Below, piece after piece: positions 1 through 7,574 of a stretch of 64,000 nt of DNA. Origin of the DNA: Sulfuricella sp. (GTDB lineage Bacteria > Pseudomonadota > Gammaproteobacteria > Burkholderiales > Sulfuricellaceae); assembly GCA_041651995.1 (NCBI GenBank), contig JBAZID010000011.1, positions 1 to 64,000 of the forward strand, written 5' to 3'. The notes under the pieces are model-generated. The model searched no databases, was not told the DNA's origin, and saw nothing but the letters and a program-made list of their open reading frames with translations. The translations under genes were made by a program, and so were the position numbers. Numbering within the stretch: position 1 is the first letter of the stretch; each line of letters opens with the position of its first letter.

Positions 1-68
1 ACCCTTGGGCGCGGTGAAATGCAAATAGATATTTCCAGGGAATTCTTGCTGACGACTGGACCGGGCTT

Positions 69-131
69 GTCCAACAACCGGTTCAGATCGTGGCTCGCTT
101 CGCGATCACGATCTAACCTTAATCGTTAGAG
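69..131 (+). other. attC: attC recombination site, end of a cassette lying left of the window
   Basis: A left core GTCCAAC (69-75) and a right core GTTAGAG (125-131) enclose a long imperfect hairpin. Arm GGTTCAGATCGTG (80-92) pairs with CACGATCTAACC (107-118), leaving one unpaired base in the left arm, the extrahelical base typical of attC sites. It closes a cassette whose body is outside the window, so the array continues to the left. The right core is also the start of the next cassette: its complement GCTCTAAC recurs at 363-370, as cassette structure predicts. Confidence 0.75.
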
Positions 132-157
132 CGCATTTTACAACGGAGCGAGAATTT

Positions 158-385
158 ATGACATTTAATGAATGGGAAAAAGATAACTGGATGTACGTTG
201 ACGTAAAAGATAATGCCCGTGTAATTTGGGATGCTGCTCAATTATCAGAACGTGATGCGTGCGCTAAGGCGTGCGAGGAGGTTGCGGAGTCGTACCGAGG
301 GAGCAGGTACGGTAAGGCCGCCGAGTGTATTGGTGACAACTGCGTTGAGTCCATTCGGATGCGCTCTAACGTGGAAATAACCTGA
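158..385 (+). CDS. Integron cassette protein of unknown function (75 aa)
   Basis: Small soluble, acidic protein with four cysteines. I do not recognise the family. It fills a mobile cassette (125-422): a GGAGCGAG ribosome binding site lies just upstream of the ATG, and the stop codon falls inside the following attC, a typical compact cassette layout. It has no signal peptide or membrane segment. Cassette genes are usually expressed from an upstream cassette or attI promoter; none is visible here because the array extends off the left edge. That it is a real gene is supported by position and start signal rather than by homology. Confidence 0.6.
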   Translation: MTFNEWEKDNWMYVDVKDNARVIWDAAQLSERDACAKACEEVAESYRGSRYGKAAECIGDNCVESIRMRSNVEIT

Positions 386-429
386 CAGCCGGGCCTTATC
401 GGCTGGTCAGGTTGATTGTAGGGTTCGGC
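363..429 (+). other. attC: attC recombination site closing cassette 1
   Basis: Left core GCTCTAAC (363-370) is the exact complement of the start of this cassette (125-132). Arms AACCTGACAGCCG (379-391) and CGGCTGGTCAGGTT (400-413) form the stem with one extra base on the right arm. The right core GTTCGGC (423-429) begins cassette 2. The stop codon of the cassette 1 gene lies inside the site. Confidence 0.8.
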
Positions 430-446
430 GTTTTTGGGGGGTGGAA

Positions 447-683
447 ATGTGTAAAGAGATAGCGATTTTGAAAGCGGACGGGACAGCGGATTACGTTTGC
501 ACTGTGTCCGATCTGATGCAGCGCATGGGGTGCTACATACCTAGCCTGGACGGATTGCCCGATAACAACTGCCTGTGCCCTCTGGATGAAGCCGCGCTTG
601 CCAAGCAAACGGGGTACACGATTTCTTGCGGATGGGACACGCCATATCACTGTGATTTGGTGATGACGCCGAACGTAAAATAG
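447..683 (+). CDS. Integron cassette protein of unknown function (78 aa)
   Basis: Small protein with six cysteines, several in closely spaced pairs around residues 32-45, suggesting metal binding or disulfides; the family is not recognised. ATG 447 is preferred over the in-frame GTG at 441 because a G-rich ribosome binding site (437-443) sits at the right distance from it. The gene ends inside the attC at 668-723, as expected for a cassette. No signal peptide or transmembrane segment is seen. It is the last cassette before the integrase gene. Confidence 0.55.
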   Translation: MCKEIAILKADGTADYVCTVSDLMQRMGCYIPSLDGLPDNNCLCPLDEAALAKQTGYTISCGWDTPYHCDLVMTPNVK

Positions 684-723
684 CCATCCTATTTGACGCA
701 AGATATTGCGTCAAACGTTTATT
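668..723 (+). other. attC: attC-like site closing cassette 2, next to the integrase
   Basis: Left core GCCGAAC (668-674) is the complement of the start of cassette 2 (423-429). A perfect 10-bp stem TTTGACGCAA (692-701) / TTGCGTCAAA (706-715) follows. The right core is degenerate (GTTTATT, 717-723), as at the end of an array or at a junction with non-cassette DNA. Confidence 0.65.
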
Positions 724-732
724 CATGGCTTT

Positions 733-761
733 TTGATTGTTTATTAAATACATATTATCAT
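733..761 (+). promoter_or_regulatory. Candidate sigma-70 promoter for the integrase gene
   Basis: TTGATT (733-738) and TATCAT (756-761) are separated by 17 bases in an AT-rich stretch 31 bp upstream of the integrase start. No convincing LexA box was found, although integron integrases elsewhere are often SOS-controlled. Sequence match only. Confidence 0.35.
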
Positions 762-791
762 GCTGTTATTCAATTTTAGTAAGGCCTAAAG

Positions 792-1774
<983 letters not shown>

Positions 1775-1775
<1 letters not shown>

Positions 1776-2647
1776 TGAATGATCTTGAACGATTTTTGAA
1801 TCGCGCCGAATCCCTGTTGCAGCGCGTGGAGCAAGTGCTCCCCAGCCCTCCGCCCGCGCCGGACTGGGGTGCCTCGGTGGCATTTCGCTGGCGCAAGCGG
1901 GGCGGGCTGGGCTTTCTTCAGCCGGTGGCGCACCCGCATCACATCCACCTCTCCGATCTGCAGGGCGTGGAGGAGCAGAAGAAGCAGATCGACCGCAATA
2001 CGCGCCAGTTCGTGCAGGGGCTGCCGGCCAATAATGTTTTGCTGACCGGGGCGCGCGGCACCGGCAAGTCTTCGCTGATCAAGGCGGTGATGAACCAGTA
2101 TGCAGCCGAGGGGCTGCGCCTGATCGAGGTGGAGCGCGTGGAGCTGGCCGATTTGCCAGATATCGTGGAGCTGCTGTGCCTGCGGCCGGAGCGTTTCATC
2201 GTGTTCTGCGACGATCTTTCCTTCGATGCCGGCGAGCCGGGCTACCGCGCGCTCAAGGTGGCGCTGGATGGCTCGGTGGCATCGCCATCCGAGAATGTGC
2301 TGATCTATGCCACTTCCAACCGCCGCCACCTGATGCCGGAATACATGGCGGAAAATCTTGAAACCACCACGGTGGAGGGGGACATCCGCCCGGGTGAGAC
2401 CACCGAGGAGAAGGTTTCGCTTTCGGAGCGATTCGGCCTGTGGCTGTCCTTTTATCCCTTTGATCAGGACGAGTATCTGATGATCGCGCGCTACTGGCTG
2501 GCCCAGTTGGGCGTGAAGGATGTGGGTTCCGAGGTGATAAGGCGCGAGGCGCTGCAATGGGCGCTGGGGCGTGGTTCGCGCAGCGGCCGTTCGGCCTGGC
2601 AGTTCGCGCGCGACTGGGCGGGGCGCATGGGGCTGAGGACGAAGTGA
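1775..2647 (+). CDS. DUF815-family AAA+ ATP-binding protein
   Basis: Predicted ATPase of unknown cellular role, conserved in Proteobacteria. Walker A GARGTGKS lies at about 92-99 and a Walker B-like hydrophobic stretch ending FCDD at about 144-147; a sensor-type ATSNRRHL motif follows at about 180. 290 aa, the usual family length, no signal peptide. ATG 1775 overlaps the intI stop (TGATG); an in-frame TTG three bases upstream is less likely. The stop in turn overlaps the Nudix start at 2647. In related genomes this gene sits next to the Nudix/ThiE gene, yacG and zapD, as here, so the integron has been placed directly upstream of a conserved chromosomal block. Confidence 0.85.
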
Positions 2648-3609
2648 TGAACAAGAAAAAGATCGTGGATGTGGTCGCGGCAGTGATCCAGCAGCCGGAT
2701 GGCCGCTTTCTGCTGGCGCGGCGGCCGGATGGCAAGCCTTATGCCGGTTATTGGGAATTCCCCGGCGGCAAGGTGGAAGCAGGGGAATCCCTTGCTCACG
2801 CCCTGAAGCGCGAATTGCACGAAGAGCTGGGGATCGAGGTGGAGCGCGCCTGGCCATGGCTGGTGCGGCATTTCGACTATGAGCATGCCAGCGTGAAGCT
2901 GCACTTCTTCCGTGTCGTGGACTGGCGCGGCGAACCGCATGGGCGGGAAGGCCAGTTGCTGGCGTGGCAGACGCCGGAGCAGGTCGAGGTGGCGCCCCTG
3001 CTGCCCGCCAACGGGCCGATTCTGAGTGCGCTGGAATTGCCGCCCATCCTGGCCATCAGCCAGATTGCCGAGCTGGGCGAAGAGGTTTTTATGGTGCGGC
3101 TGCAAGGGGCGCTGGGGCGCGGCCTGAAGCTGATCCAGCTGCGCGAGAAGGCATTGTCCCCGGCGCAGCTGGAGAGCGTGGCGCAGGGGGTCGTGACGTT
3201 GGCACGCGCGCACGGCGCGCGCGTGGTGCTGAATGGCGGGGTGGATCAGGCCATAAATGTGGGGGCGGATGGGGTGCATCTGACCGCTGCGGCGCTGATG
3301 GCGCTGGATGCGCGCCCCCCGGTCGAGCTGGTGGGGGCGTCCTGTCATTCCGCCGCCGAGCTGGAGCGGGCGGTGCAGCTCGGGCTGGATTTCGTGCAGC
3401 TGAGCCCGGTCTTGCCCACCAGGAGCCACCCGGGCGCGGCTACGCTGGGGTGGGATGGTTTCGCCGCGCTGGTCCGGGATTATCCGCTGCCGGTCTATGC
3501 CCTGGGCGGGATGGGCGCGGAGCAGCTGGGCATGGCAAGGGAGATGGGTGCGCACGGGATTGCCATGCTGCGCACGGCATGGTCGGAAGATCTGGATTTC
3601 ACTCCCTGA
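2647..3609 (+). CDS. Nudix hydrolase fused to a thiamine-phosphate-synthase-like domain
   Basis: The N-terminal half (1-130) is MutT-like, expected to hydrolyse oxidised nucleoside triphosphates such as 8-oxo-dGTP. The full Nudix box spans about 41-63, with Gly41, Glu47, Arg55-Glu56 and Glu59-Glu60. The C-terminal half (about 140-320) has a ThiE/TenI-type TIM barrel, with GASCHS and a LSPVLPTRSHPG phosphate-binding loop. This fusion is known in beta- and gammaproteobacteria; the ThiE-like part need not be an active thiamine enzyme. ATG 2647 overlaps the DUF815 stop by one base (TGATG), and MNKKKIVDVV is a typical family N-terminus. Confidence 0.88.
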   Translation: MNKKKIVDVVAAVIQQPDGRFLLARRPDGKPYAGYWEFPGGKVEAGESLAHALKRELHEELGIEVERAWPWLVRHFDYEHASVKLHFFRVVDWRGEPHGREGQLLAWQTPEQVEVAPLLPANGPILSALELPPILAISQIAELGEEVFMVRLQGALGRGLKLIQLREKALSPAQLESVAQGVVTLARAHGARVVLNGGVDQAINVGADGVHLTAAALMALDARPPVELVGASCHSAAELERAVQLGLDFVQLSPVLPTRSHPGAATLGWDGFAALVRDYPLPVYALGGMGAEQLGMAREMGAHGIAMLRTAWSEDLDFTP

Positions 3610-3663
3610 CCCGCCGCCGGGCCGAAATCTAGTCTATTGATCCGGCAAGTTTTTTCAGGAATG

Positions 3664-3770
3664 TAGGTCGGGCTTCAGCCCGACATCTCGGGCTGTACCC
3701 GTTAAGGGCATCCCCGCCGGGAATGGATGCTTCGCATCTCGTTCCGGCGAGAAAGCCCGACACACATTCT
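3664..3770 (+). repeat. Palindromic repeat, GTAGGTCGGG family
   Basis: GTAGGTCGGGCTTCAGCCCG and inverted GTCGGGCTGAAGCCCGACC-type arms form nested hairpins. A shorter copy lies at 12077-12126. It fills the first part of the 400-bp gene-free stretch between the Nudix gene and yacG. Confidence 0.7.
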
Positions 3771-4001
3771 TGGATAATCCTATAAAAAGCCGTTAACCAC
3801 GGAGTTCACGGAGAACACGGAGTAAAAACCATAGATTGCATGATGTTTGGCATTCACCCCTTGGGTGAGGCCATAAATGACCGCAAACTGCCTTTGCGAG
3901 TTGGGCGACAAGTCGCCCATCCCCGCCTACCCCGCTTCTCCGTGTTCTCCGTGTTCTCCGTGCCCTCCGTGGTTATCGAACTGAGATTTCTTGGATAATT
4001 T
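3771..4001 (+). repeat. MITE-like repeat with CCACGGAG arms (copy 1)
   Basis: Tandem CACGGAG motifs at the left (3796-3823) face inverted CTCCGTG motifs at the right (3938-3972). Between them is a core (GCATGATGTTTGGCATTCAC and onwards, 3838-3892) shared with copies at 32170-32350 (same orientation) and 19372-19540 (inverted). The outer ends carry short TTGGATAAT / ATCCTA sequences in inverted orientation. This copy has an extra GC-rich segment at about 3895-3935. No gene lies in 3610-4010; it consists of this and the preceding repeat. Confidence 0.75.
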
Positions 4002-4010
4002 CGAACCGTA

Positions 4011-4202
4011 TCAATAGTCGTCGTCGGGCAGCGGTTTTTCCTGTTCCGGTACGCGGTATTCCTCGTTGGCCCACTGTCCCAGGTCGATCAGCTTGCAGCG
4101 CTGGCTGCAGAAGGGACGGAACGGGTTTTCGGCTGTAAAAGGCGAAGCCTTGCCGCAGACCGGGCAGGGGGCGGTGCGTTGTTTTGCGGGTGCTGAAGGC
4201 AT
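4011..4202 (-). CDS. yacG: DNA gyrase inhibitor / zinc-binding protein YacG
   Basis: Small zinc protein that in E. coli binds GyrB and blocks gyrase. The 63-aa product has the four zinc cysteines in the family pattern: Cys13-x2-Cys16 and Cys32-x3-Cys36, followed by the conserved DLGQWANEEYRVP segment. The acidic C-terminal tail is usual. It lies six bases downstream of zapD on the same strand and is probably cotranscribed with it; the zapD-yacG pairing is conserved in Proteobacteria. Confidence 0.92.
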   Translation of the reverse strand: MPSAPAKQRTAPCPVCGKASPFTAENPFRPFCSQRCKLIDLGQWANEEYRVPEQEKPLPDDDY

Positions 4203-4207
4203 ATTGC

Positions 4208-4963
4208 TTAGAAGTTACACAAGGTCAGGTCGAACTCGACGCTGAGGTCGCAGGCCCGTGGCTTCTGTATGCCGCCGAGCGTGGTAAAGCGGATATTGAT
4301 GGCATATTTGTTGGCGCTGATTTCGGGAAAGCATGGAATGTCGCGGCTCAGCGTGATGCGTATCAGTTGTGCCACGCGGCCCGCCAGCATTTGCTGGAAT
4401 GCGCCTTGCTGGGCAACCTGATGGGTTGTTTTGCCGCTGTCACGCAGCAGGTTGAGCACCAGTTGCAAGCCCCTGTAGACCGGTAGCAATGGTGCGAGCC
4501 ATTCATGCAGGTCGATGCGCCGCGTCTCTGCATCCTGGCTGAGCCAGAAGTGGTAGGAAGGCAGGTCGAACTCGCACACGCCGCCCGGAATGGTGGTGCG
4601 TTGCTTGATGCTCATCAGCCACTCGTTATCGCGGATATGCTGCCCCAGTTTGCCGGACAGTTCGTGCAGTTTGGCGGCTGTCTGGCTGATGTCCGCCAGA
4701 AAGCTGTCCAGCGCTTCCTGCGAAATGGCGGGGTTGTGACGCAGGGCTTCCAGCACGTGTTTCTGCCGTTCCAGTTCCTGCAGCAGGTCGCTTTTCAGGT
4801 CAGCACGGCAGGAAACTTCGAGAATTTCAAACAGGGAAAGCAGGGCGGCGTGGTGGTCCAGTGTCTCCGCCTGGGAGGCAAAGAATTCCGCTTTGGCGAA
4901 CAAATCCTCAAGCCGCAATAAAGTGCGAACCCGTTCGTTAAGAGGATAGTCGTAGCTAATCAT
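4208..4963 (-). CDS. zapD: Cell division protein ZapD (Z-ring associated)
   Basis: Cytoplasmic FtsZ-bundling protein of the divisome. The 251-aa sequence begins ISYDYPLNERVRTLLRLE, the hallmark N-terminus of the family (formerly YacF/DUF1342), and has the conserved WLMSIKQR and PGGVCEFDLP segments in the middle, with a beta-rich C-terminal half. Length is normal. It is transcribed divergently from the sox genes and is followed by yacG. Neither coaE nor pilD, frequent upstream neighbours elsewhere, is present: the sox cluster occupies that place. Confidence 0.92.
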   Translation of the reverse strand: MISYDYPLNERVRTLLRLEDLFAKAEFFASQAETLDHHAALLSLFEILEVSCRADLKSDLLQELERQKHVLEALRHNPAISQEALDSFLADISQTAAKLHELSGKLGQHIRDNEWLMSIKQRTTIPGGVCEFDLPSYHFWLSQDAETRRIDLHEWLAPLLPVYRGLQLVLNLLRDSGKTTHQVAQQGAFQQMLAGRVAQLIRITLSRDIPCFPEISANKYAINIRFTTLGGIQKPRACDLSVEFDLTLCNF

Positions 4964-5300
4964 GTAACTGGACAGCCTTTGTGATGCGGGCTAAAAAAAC
5001 CTTGCGGTTGCGCTTGACGCGGGCGAAAAATTGGCACAATTCTGACGGAAAATCATGAGTTTGACAAACATATTTTAAGCAGTTTGGTGGTTTGGCCGAA
5101 GTGGCGGGCTTGCCGTCTCGGGGTGATGGGCATGACGACTGGAAATATATCGCAGGAATGTACCCATGCGATTGGTACATTCATACTACTTATTGAAATA
5201 TATAGACATTTTATGTTTTATTAGTTTGCATCCCAAAAAAAAATCGGTATGCTAGGCGGCATCCGCTATGGGATAAAAAAGCTGAATGGAGGAGGATACG
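4964..5300. other. Divergent intergenic region between zapD and soxX
   Basis: About 340 bp without a credible gene. The part nearest soxX is AT-rich and holds the candidate sox promoter and a strong ribosome binding site. A short reverse-strand open frame (4956-5180) overlaps the zapD start and has no family features. Confidence 0.7.
5226..5253 (+). promoter_or_regulatory. Candidate sox operon promoter
   Basis: TTGCAT (5226-5231), 16-bp spacer containing an A-tract, then TATGCT (5248-5253), about 48 bp upstream of the soxX start. A GGAGGAGG ribosome binding site follows at 5287-5294. Sequence match only. Confidence 0.4.
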
Positions 5301-5672
5301 ATGCGTCAACGCATTACCCTTTTAATGGGTGCACTTGTACTGGGCGTCAGCGTGGCGGCTCCGGCCTGGGCTGAAGAAAAAAAGGCCGAAGCAACAGCAG
5401 GCATGCCGGGTCAGGAGATTGCCTTTAGCAACAAACAAGGCAACTGTCTTGCCTGCCATGCCATGCCCGGCACCAAGGGTGAAATGGCCGGGTCGATTGC
5501 GCCGCCCCTGATTGCCATGAAGCTGCGCTGGCCGGATCGTGCCAAGTTGCGTGCTCAGATATGGGACGCTACCGTGGCAAACCCACATACTTCCATGCCG
5601 CCCATGGGCAAGCACAAGATCCTGAGCGAACAGGAAATCGATCAGGTCGTGGACTTTATTTACACTCTCTAA
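5301..5672 (+). CDS. soxX: Sulfur oxidation c-type cytochrome SoxX
   Basis: Monoheme subunit of the periplasmic SoxAX cytochrome, which couples thiosulfate oxidatively to the SoxYZ carrier. The 123-aa precursor has a Sec signal peptide cleaved near AWA (22-24), heme motif CLACH at 49-53 and a C-terminal Met-containing region (TSMPPMGKH) expected to supply the axial ligand. ATG 5301 is chosen over ATG 5286 because the upstream ATG sits in the ribosome binding site GGAGGAGG and the shorter form starts directly with the signal sequence. First gene of the soxXYZA run. Confidence 0.95.
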   Translation: MRQRITLLMGALVLGVSVAAPAWAEEKKAEATAGMPGQEIAFSNKQGNCLACHAMPGTKGEMAGSIAPPLIAMKLRWPDRAKLRAQIWDATVANPHTSMPPMGKHKILSEQEIDQVVDFIYTL

Positions 5673-5694
5673 CATCTAGTAAGGAGCTCCAAAC

Positions 5695-6165
5695 ATGAAC
5701 CAGTTGCGTAGAACTTTTCTGAAAAGCACCGGCGCTGCCGGTACGGTCGCAGTGGCGATTGCAGCCGGTCTGCTCAAACCGGGCCAGGTGCTGGCTGCCG
5801 AGTGGAACAAAAATGCCTTTGAAGCCAAGAATATTGATGATGCCTTGAAGGGTATCCATGCCGCCGGCGCCGCAAAGAGCGCGGATATTCTGATCAAGGC
5901 GCCGGAAATTGCCGAAAACGGTGCCGTGGTGCCAGTGGAAGTGACCAGCAAGCTTGCCGGCACCACCGACATCGCGATATTTGTGGATCAGAACGTCAAT
6001 CCGCTGATCGCCGATTTTACTTTCGCCAATGGTGCCGAGGGTTTTGTATCCACCCGCATCAAGATGGCCAAGACCTCCAACGTCACCGTGGTGGTGAAGG
6101 CGGGCGGAAAGTCTTACATGGCATCCAAGGAAGTGAAGGTCACGATCGGTGGCTGCGGCGGTTGA
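5695..6165 (+). CDS. soxY: Thiosulfate-oxidising carrier subunit SoxY
   Basis: Carries the sulfur substrate covalently on its C-terminal cysteine during Sox-pathway oxidation. The 156-aa precursor has a Tat signal (RRTFLK at the N-terminus, then a hydrophobic stretch to about residue 35) and ends in the diagnostic swinging arm GGCGG with Cys154. AAGGAG ribosome binding site. It partners SoxZ, encoded 114 bp downstream, and is probably exported as a folded SoxYZ dimer, since SoxZ has no signal of its own. Confidence 0.96.
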   Translation: MNQLRRTFLKSTGAAGTVAVAIAAGLLKPGQVLAAEWNKNAFEAKNIDDALKGIHAAGAAKSADILIKAPEIAENGAVVPVEVTSKLAGTTDIAIFVDQNVNPLIADFTFANGAEGFVSTRIKMAKTSNVTVVVKAGGKSYMASKEVKVTIGGCGG

Positions 6166-6279
6166 TGCGGACCGCCGGTTTGCCCGTGATCGGCCAGCGC
6201 TACAGGCCTGGCGGCCACGTGATTAAACTGGCAACCGCGATCTGAATTACTGAATTACTAAATTTAAAAGGATATCAAA

Positions 6280-6594
6280 ATGGCTGAAGCGATGAAAATC
6301 CGCGCCCAGATGAAGGGTGATACCGCAGACATCAAAGTGCTGATGAACCACATTATGGAAACTGGTTTGCGCAAGGACGCGAAGACCGGAAAAATGATTC
6401 CGGCACACCACATTCAATCCGTGAACGTCACTGTGGGCGGCAAGATGGTGCTCGACGCGCAGTGGGGCTACGCCGTGGCCAAGAACCCCTTCCTCGGCTT
6501 CAGGGTCAAGGGTGTCAAGGCCGGAGACATGGTGGTGATCAACTGGGTGGACAACACGGGCGACAAGCGTACGGACGAAGCGGCAATCAGCTAA
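6280..6594 (+). CDS. soxZ: Thiosulfate-oxidising carrier subunit SoxZ
   Basis: Signal-less partner of SoxY. The 104-aa immunoglobulin-like protein contains the typical N-terminal IRAQMKGDTADIKVLMNH segment, then AHHIQSVNV and the late W-x-D-N-x-G motif. Length matches the family. It is preceded by AAAGGA and sits between soxY and soxA; hitch-hiker export with Tat-dependent SoxY is the known mechanism. Confidence 0.95.
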   Translation: MAEAMKIRAQMKGDTADIKVLMNHIMETGLRKDAKTGKMIPAHHIQSVNVTVGGKMVLDAQWGYAVAKNPFLGFRVKGVKAGDMVVINWVDNTGDKRTDEAAIS

Positions 6595-6647
6595 TTCAAG
6601 CTGCGGGCCGGGGGTTCCCGGCCTATCCCATCCGATGGAGGAATGGT

Positions 6648-7475
6648 ATGAAAAGAATCGCATTGGCCTTGCTGGGCGCGGGCTTGGTGGTAAGCGCAAC
6701 GGCGCAGGCCGGACCCGAAGATGACCGCAAGCAGATGATTGCCCATTTCAAGAGCAAGTTGCCTGGGGTCAAGCATCAGGATTACATTTATGGCGCGCTG
6801 GCGCTGGATAAAGACAGCAAGTCGCAATATGACAGCATTATGGAATTCCCTCCATTTGAAGGCGTGATTGAAGCCGGCAAGGAGATGTGGAACAAGCCGT
6901 TCAAGAATGGCAAGACCTTTGCCAGCTGTTTCCCGAATGGCGGAAAGAACGTGGCCGGGAACTACCCCCGTTTCGACGCATCCCTTAACAAGGTGGTGAC
7001 GTTCGAGGCGGACATCAACCAGTGCCTCAAGGCCAACGGTGAAGCCGAGTTCAAATTCGCGGACGTGAATACCATGGGAATTCTGACTGCCTATGCGCGT
7101 ACCTTGTCCGATGGCATGAAAATGAATGTCAAGGTTGAAGGCGCCGCGGCACAGGCCGCTTACGAGGATGGCAAGAATTTCTACTTTCAGCGCCGTGGCC
7201 AGTTGAATTTCTCCTGTGCTACCTGCCATGTGGATAATGCCGGCAACCGTATTCGCGCCGAAATATTATCCCCCACTCTGGGTCAAACCACTCACTGGCC
7301 GGTGTTTCGTGCCGGCGAGCGCCTGACGACGCTACAGGTGCGCTACAAGGGTTGCAACAGCCAGGTGCGCGCAACACCGTTCGAACCCGGCAGCGAAGAG
7401 TTCAACAACCTGGAATATTTCCTGTCCTATCTGGACAACGGTTTGCCGCTCAAGGCTTCCGTATTCCGCAAGTAA
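6648..7475 (+). CDS. soxA: Sulfur oxidation c-type cytochrome SoxA, monoheme type
   Basis: Catalytic subunit of SoxAX that attaches thiosulfate to SoxY. The 275-aa precursor has a Sec signal peptide (cleavage near AQA, 19-21). Only one heme motif, CATCH, is present at 190-194. At the position of the N-terminal heme of diheme SoxA there is FASCFPNGG (91-99), which keeps Cys94 without CXXCH; Cys94 and Cys126 may form a disulfide. Cys236 in YKGCNSQ is the active-site cysteine that ligates the catalytic heme as persulfide in the family. Start at ATG 6648, after GGAGGAA; earlier in-frame codons lie inside soxZ. Confidence 0.95.
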   Translation: MKRIALALLGAGLVVSATAQAGPEDDRKQMIAHFKSKLPGVKHQDYIYGALALDKDSKSQYDSIMEFPPFEGVIEAGKEMWNKPFKNGKTFASCFPNGGKNVAGNYPRFDASLNKVVTFEADINQCLKANGEAEFKFADVNTMGILTAYARTLSDGMKMNVKVEGAAAQAAYEDGKNFYFQRRGQLNFSCATCHVDNAGNRIRAEILSPTLGQTTHWPVFRAGERLTTLQVRYKGCNSQVRATPFEPGSEEFNNLEYFLSYLDNGLPLKASVFRK

Positions 7476-7484
7476 TCGCAGTGG

Positions 7485-7518
7485 GCCGCGGCGCGTTCGT
7501 GCTGCGGCTTCTTTTTTG
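7485..7518 (+). terminator. Terminator-like hairpin between soxA and soxB
   Basis: GCCGCGGC (7485-7492) pairs with GCTGCGGC (7501-7508) across an 8-base loop and is followed by TTCTTTTTTG (7509-7518). It lies ten bases after the soxA stop and could end or attenuate soxXYZA transcription before soxB. Confidence 0.6.
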
Positions 7519-7574
7519 CCCGTCATCTCTGGGTATATAAAAAAATAGTATAAACAAAGGCATAGGAGCGTTGC

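Noticed and set aside
740..791. LexA (SOS) box before the integrase
   Set aside because: CTGT at 763 has no matching ACAG at the required distance.
4956..5180. 74-aa reverse-strand frame upstream of zapD
   Set aside because: Overlaps the zapD start and divergent promoter region; no ribosome binding site or family features.
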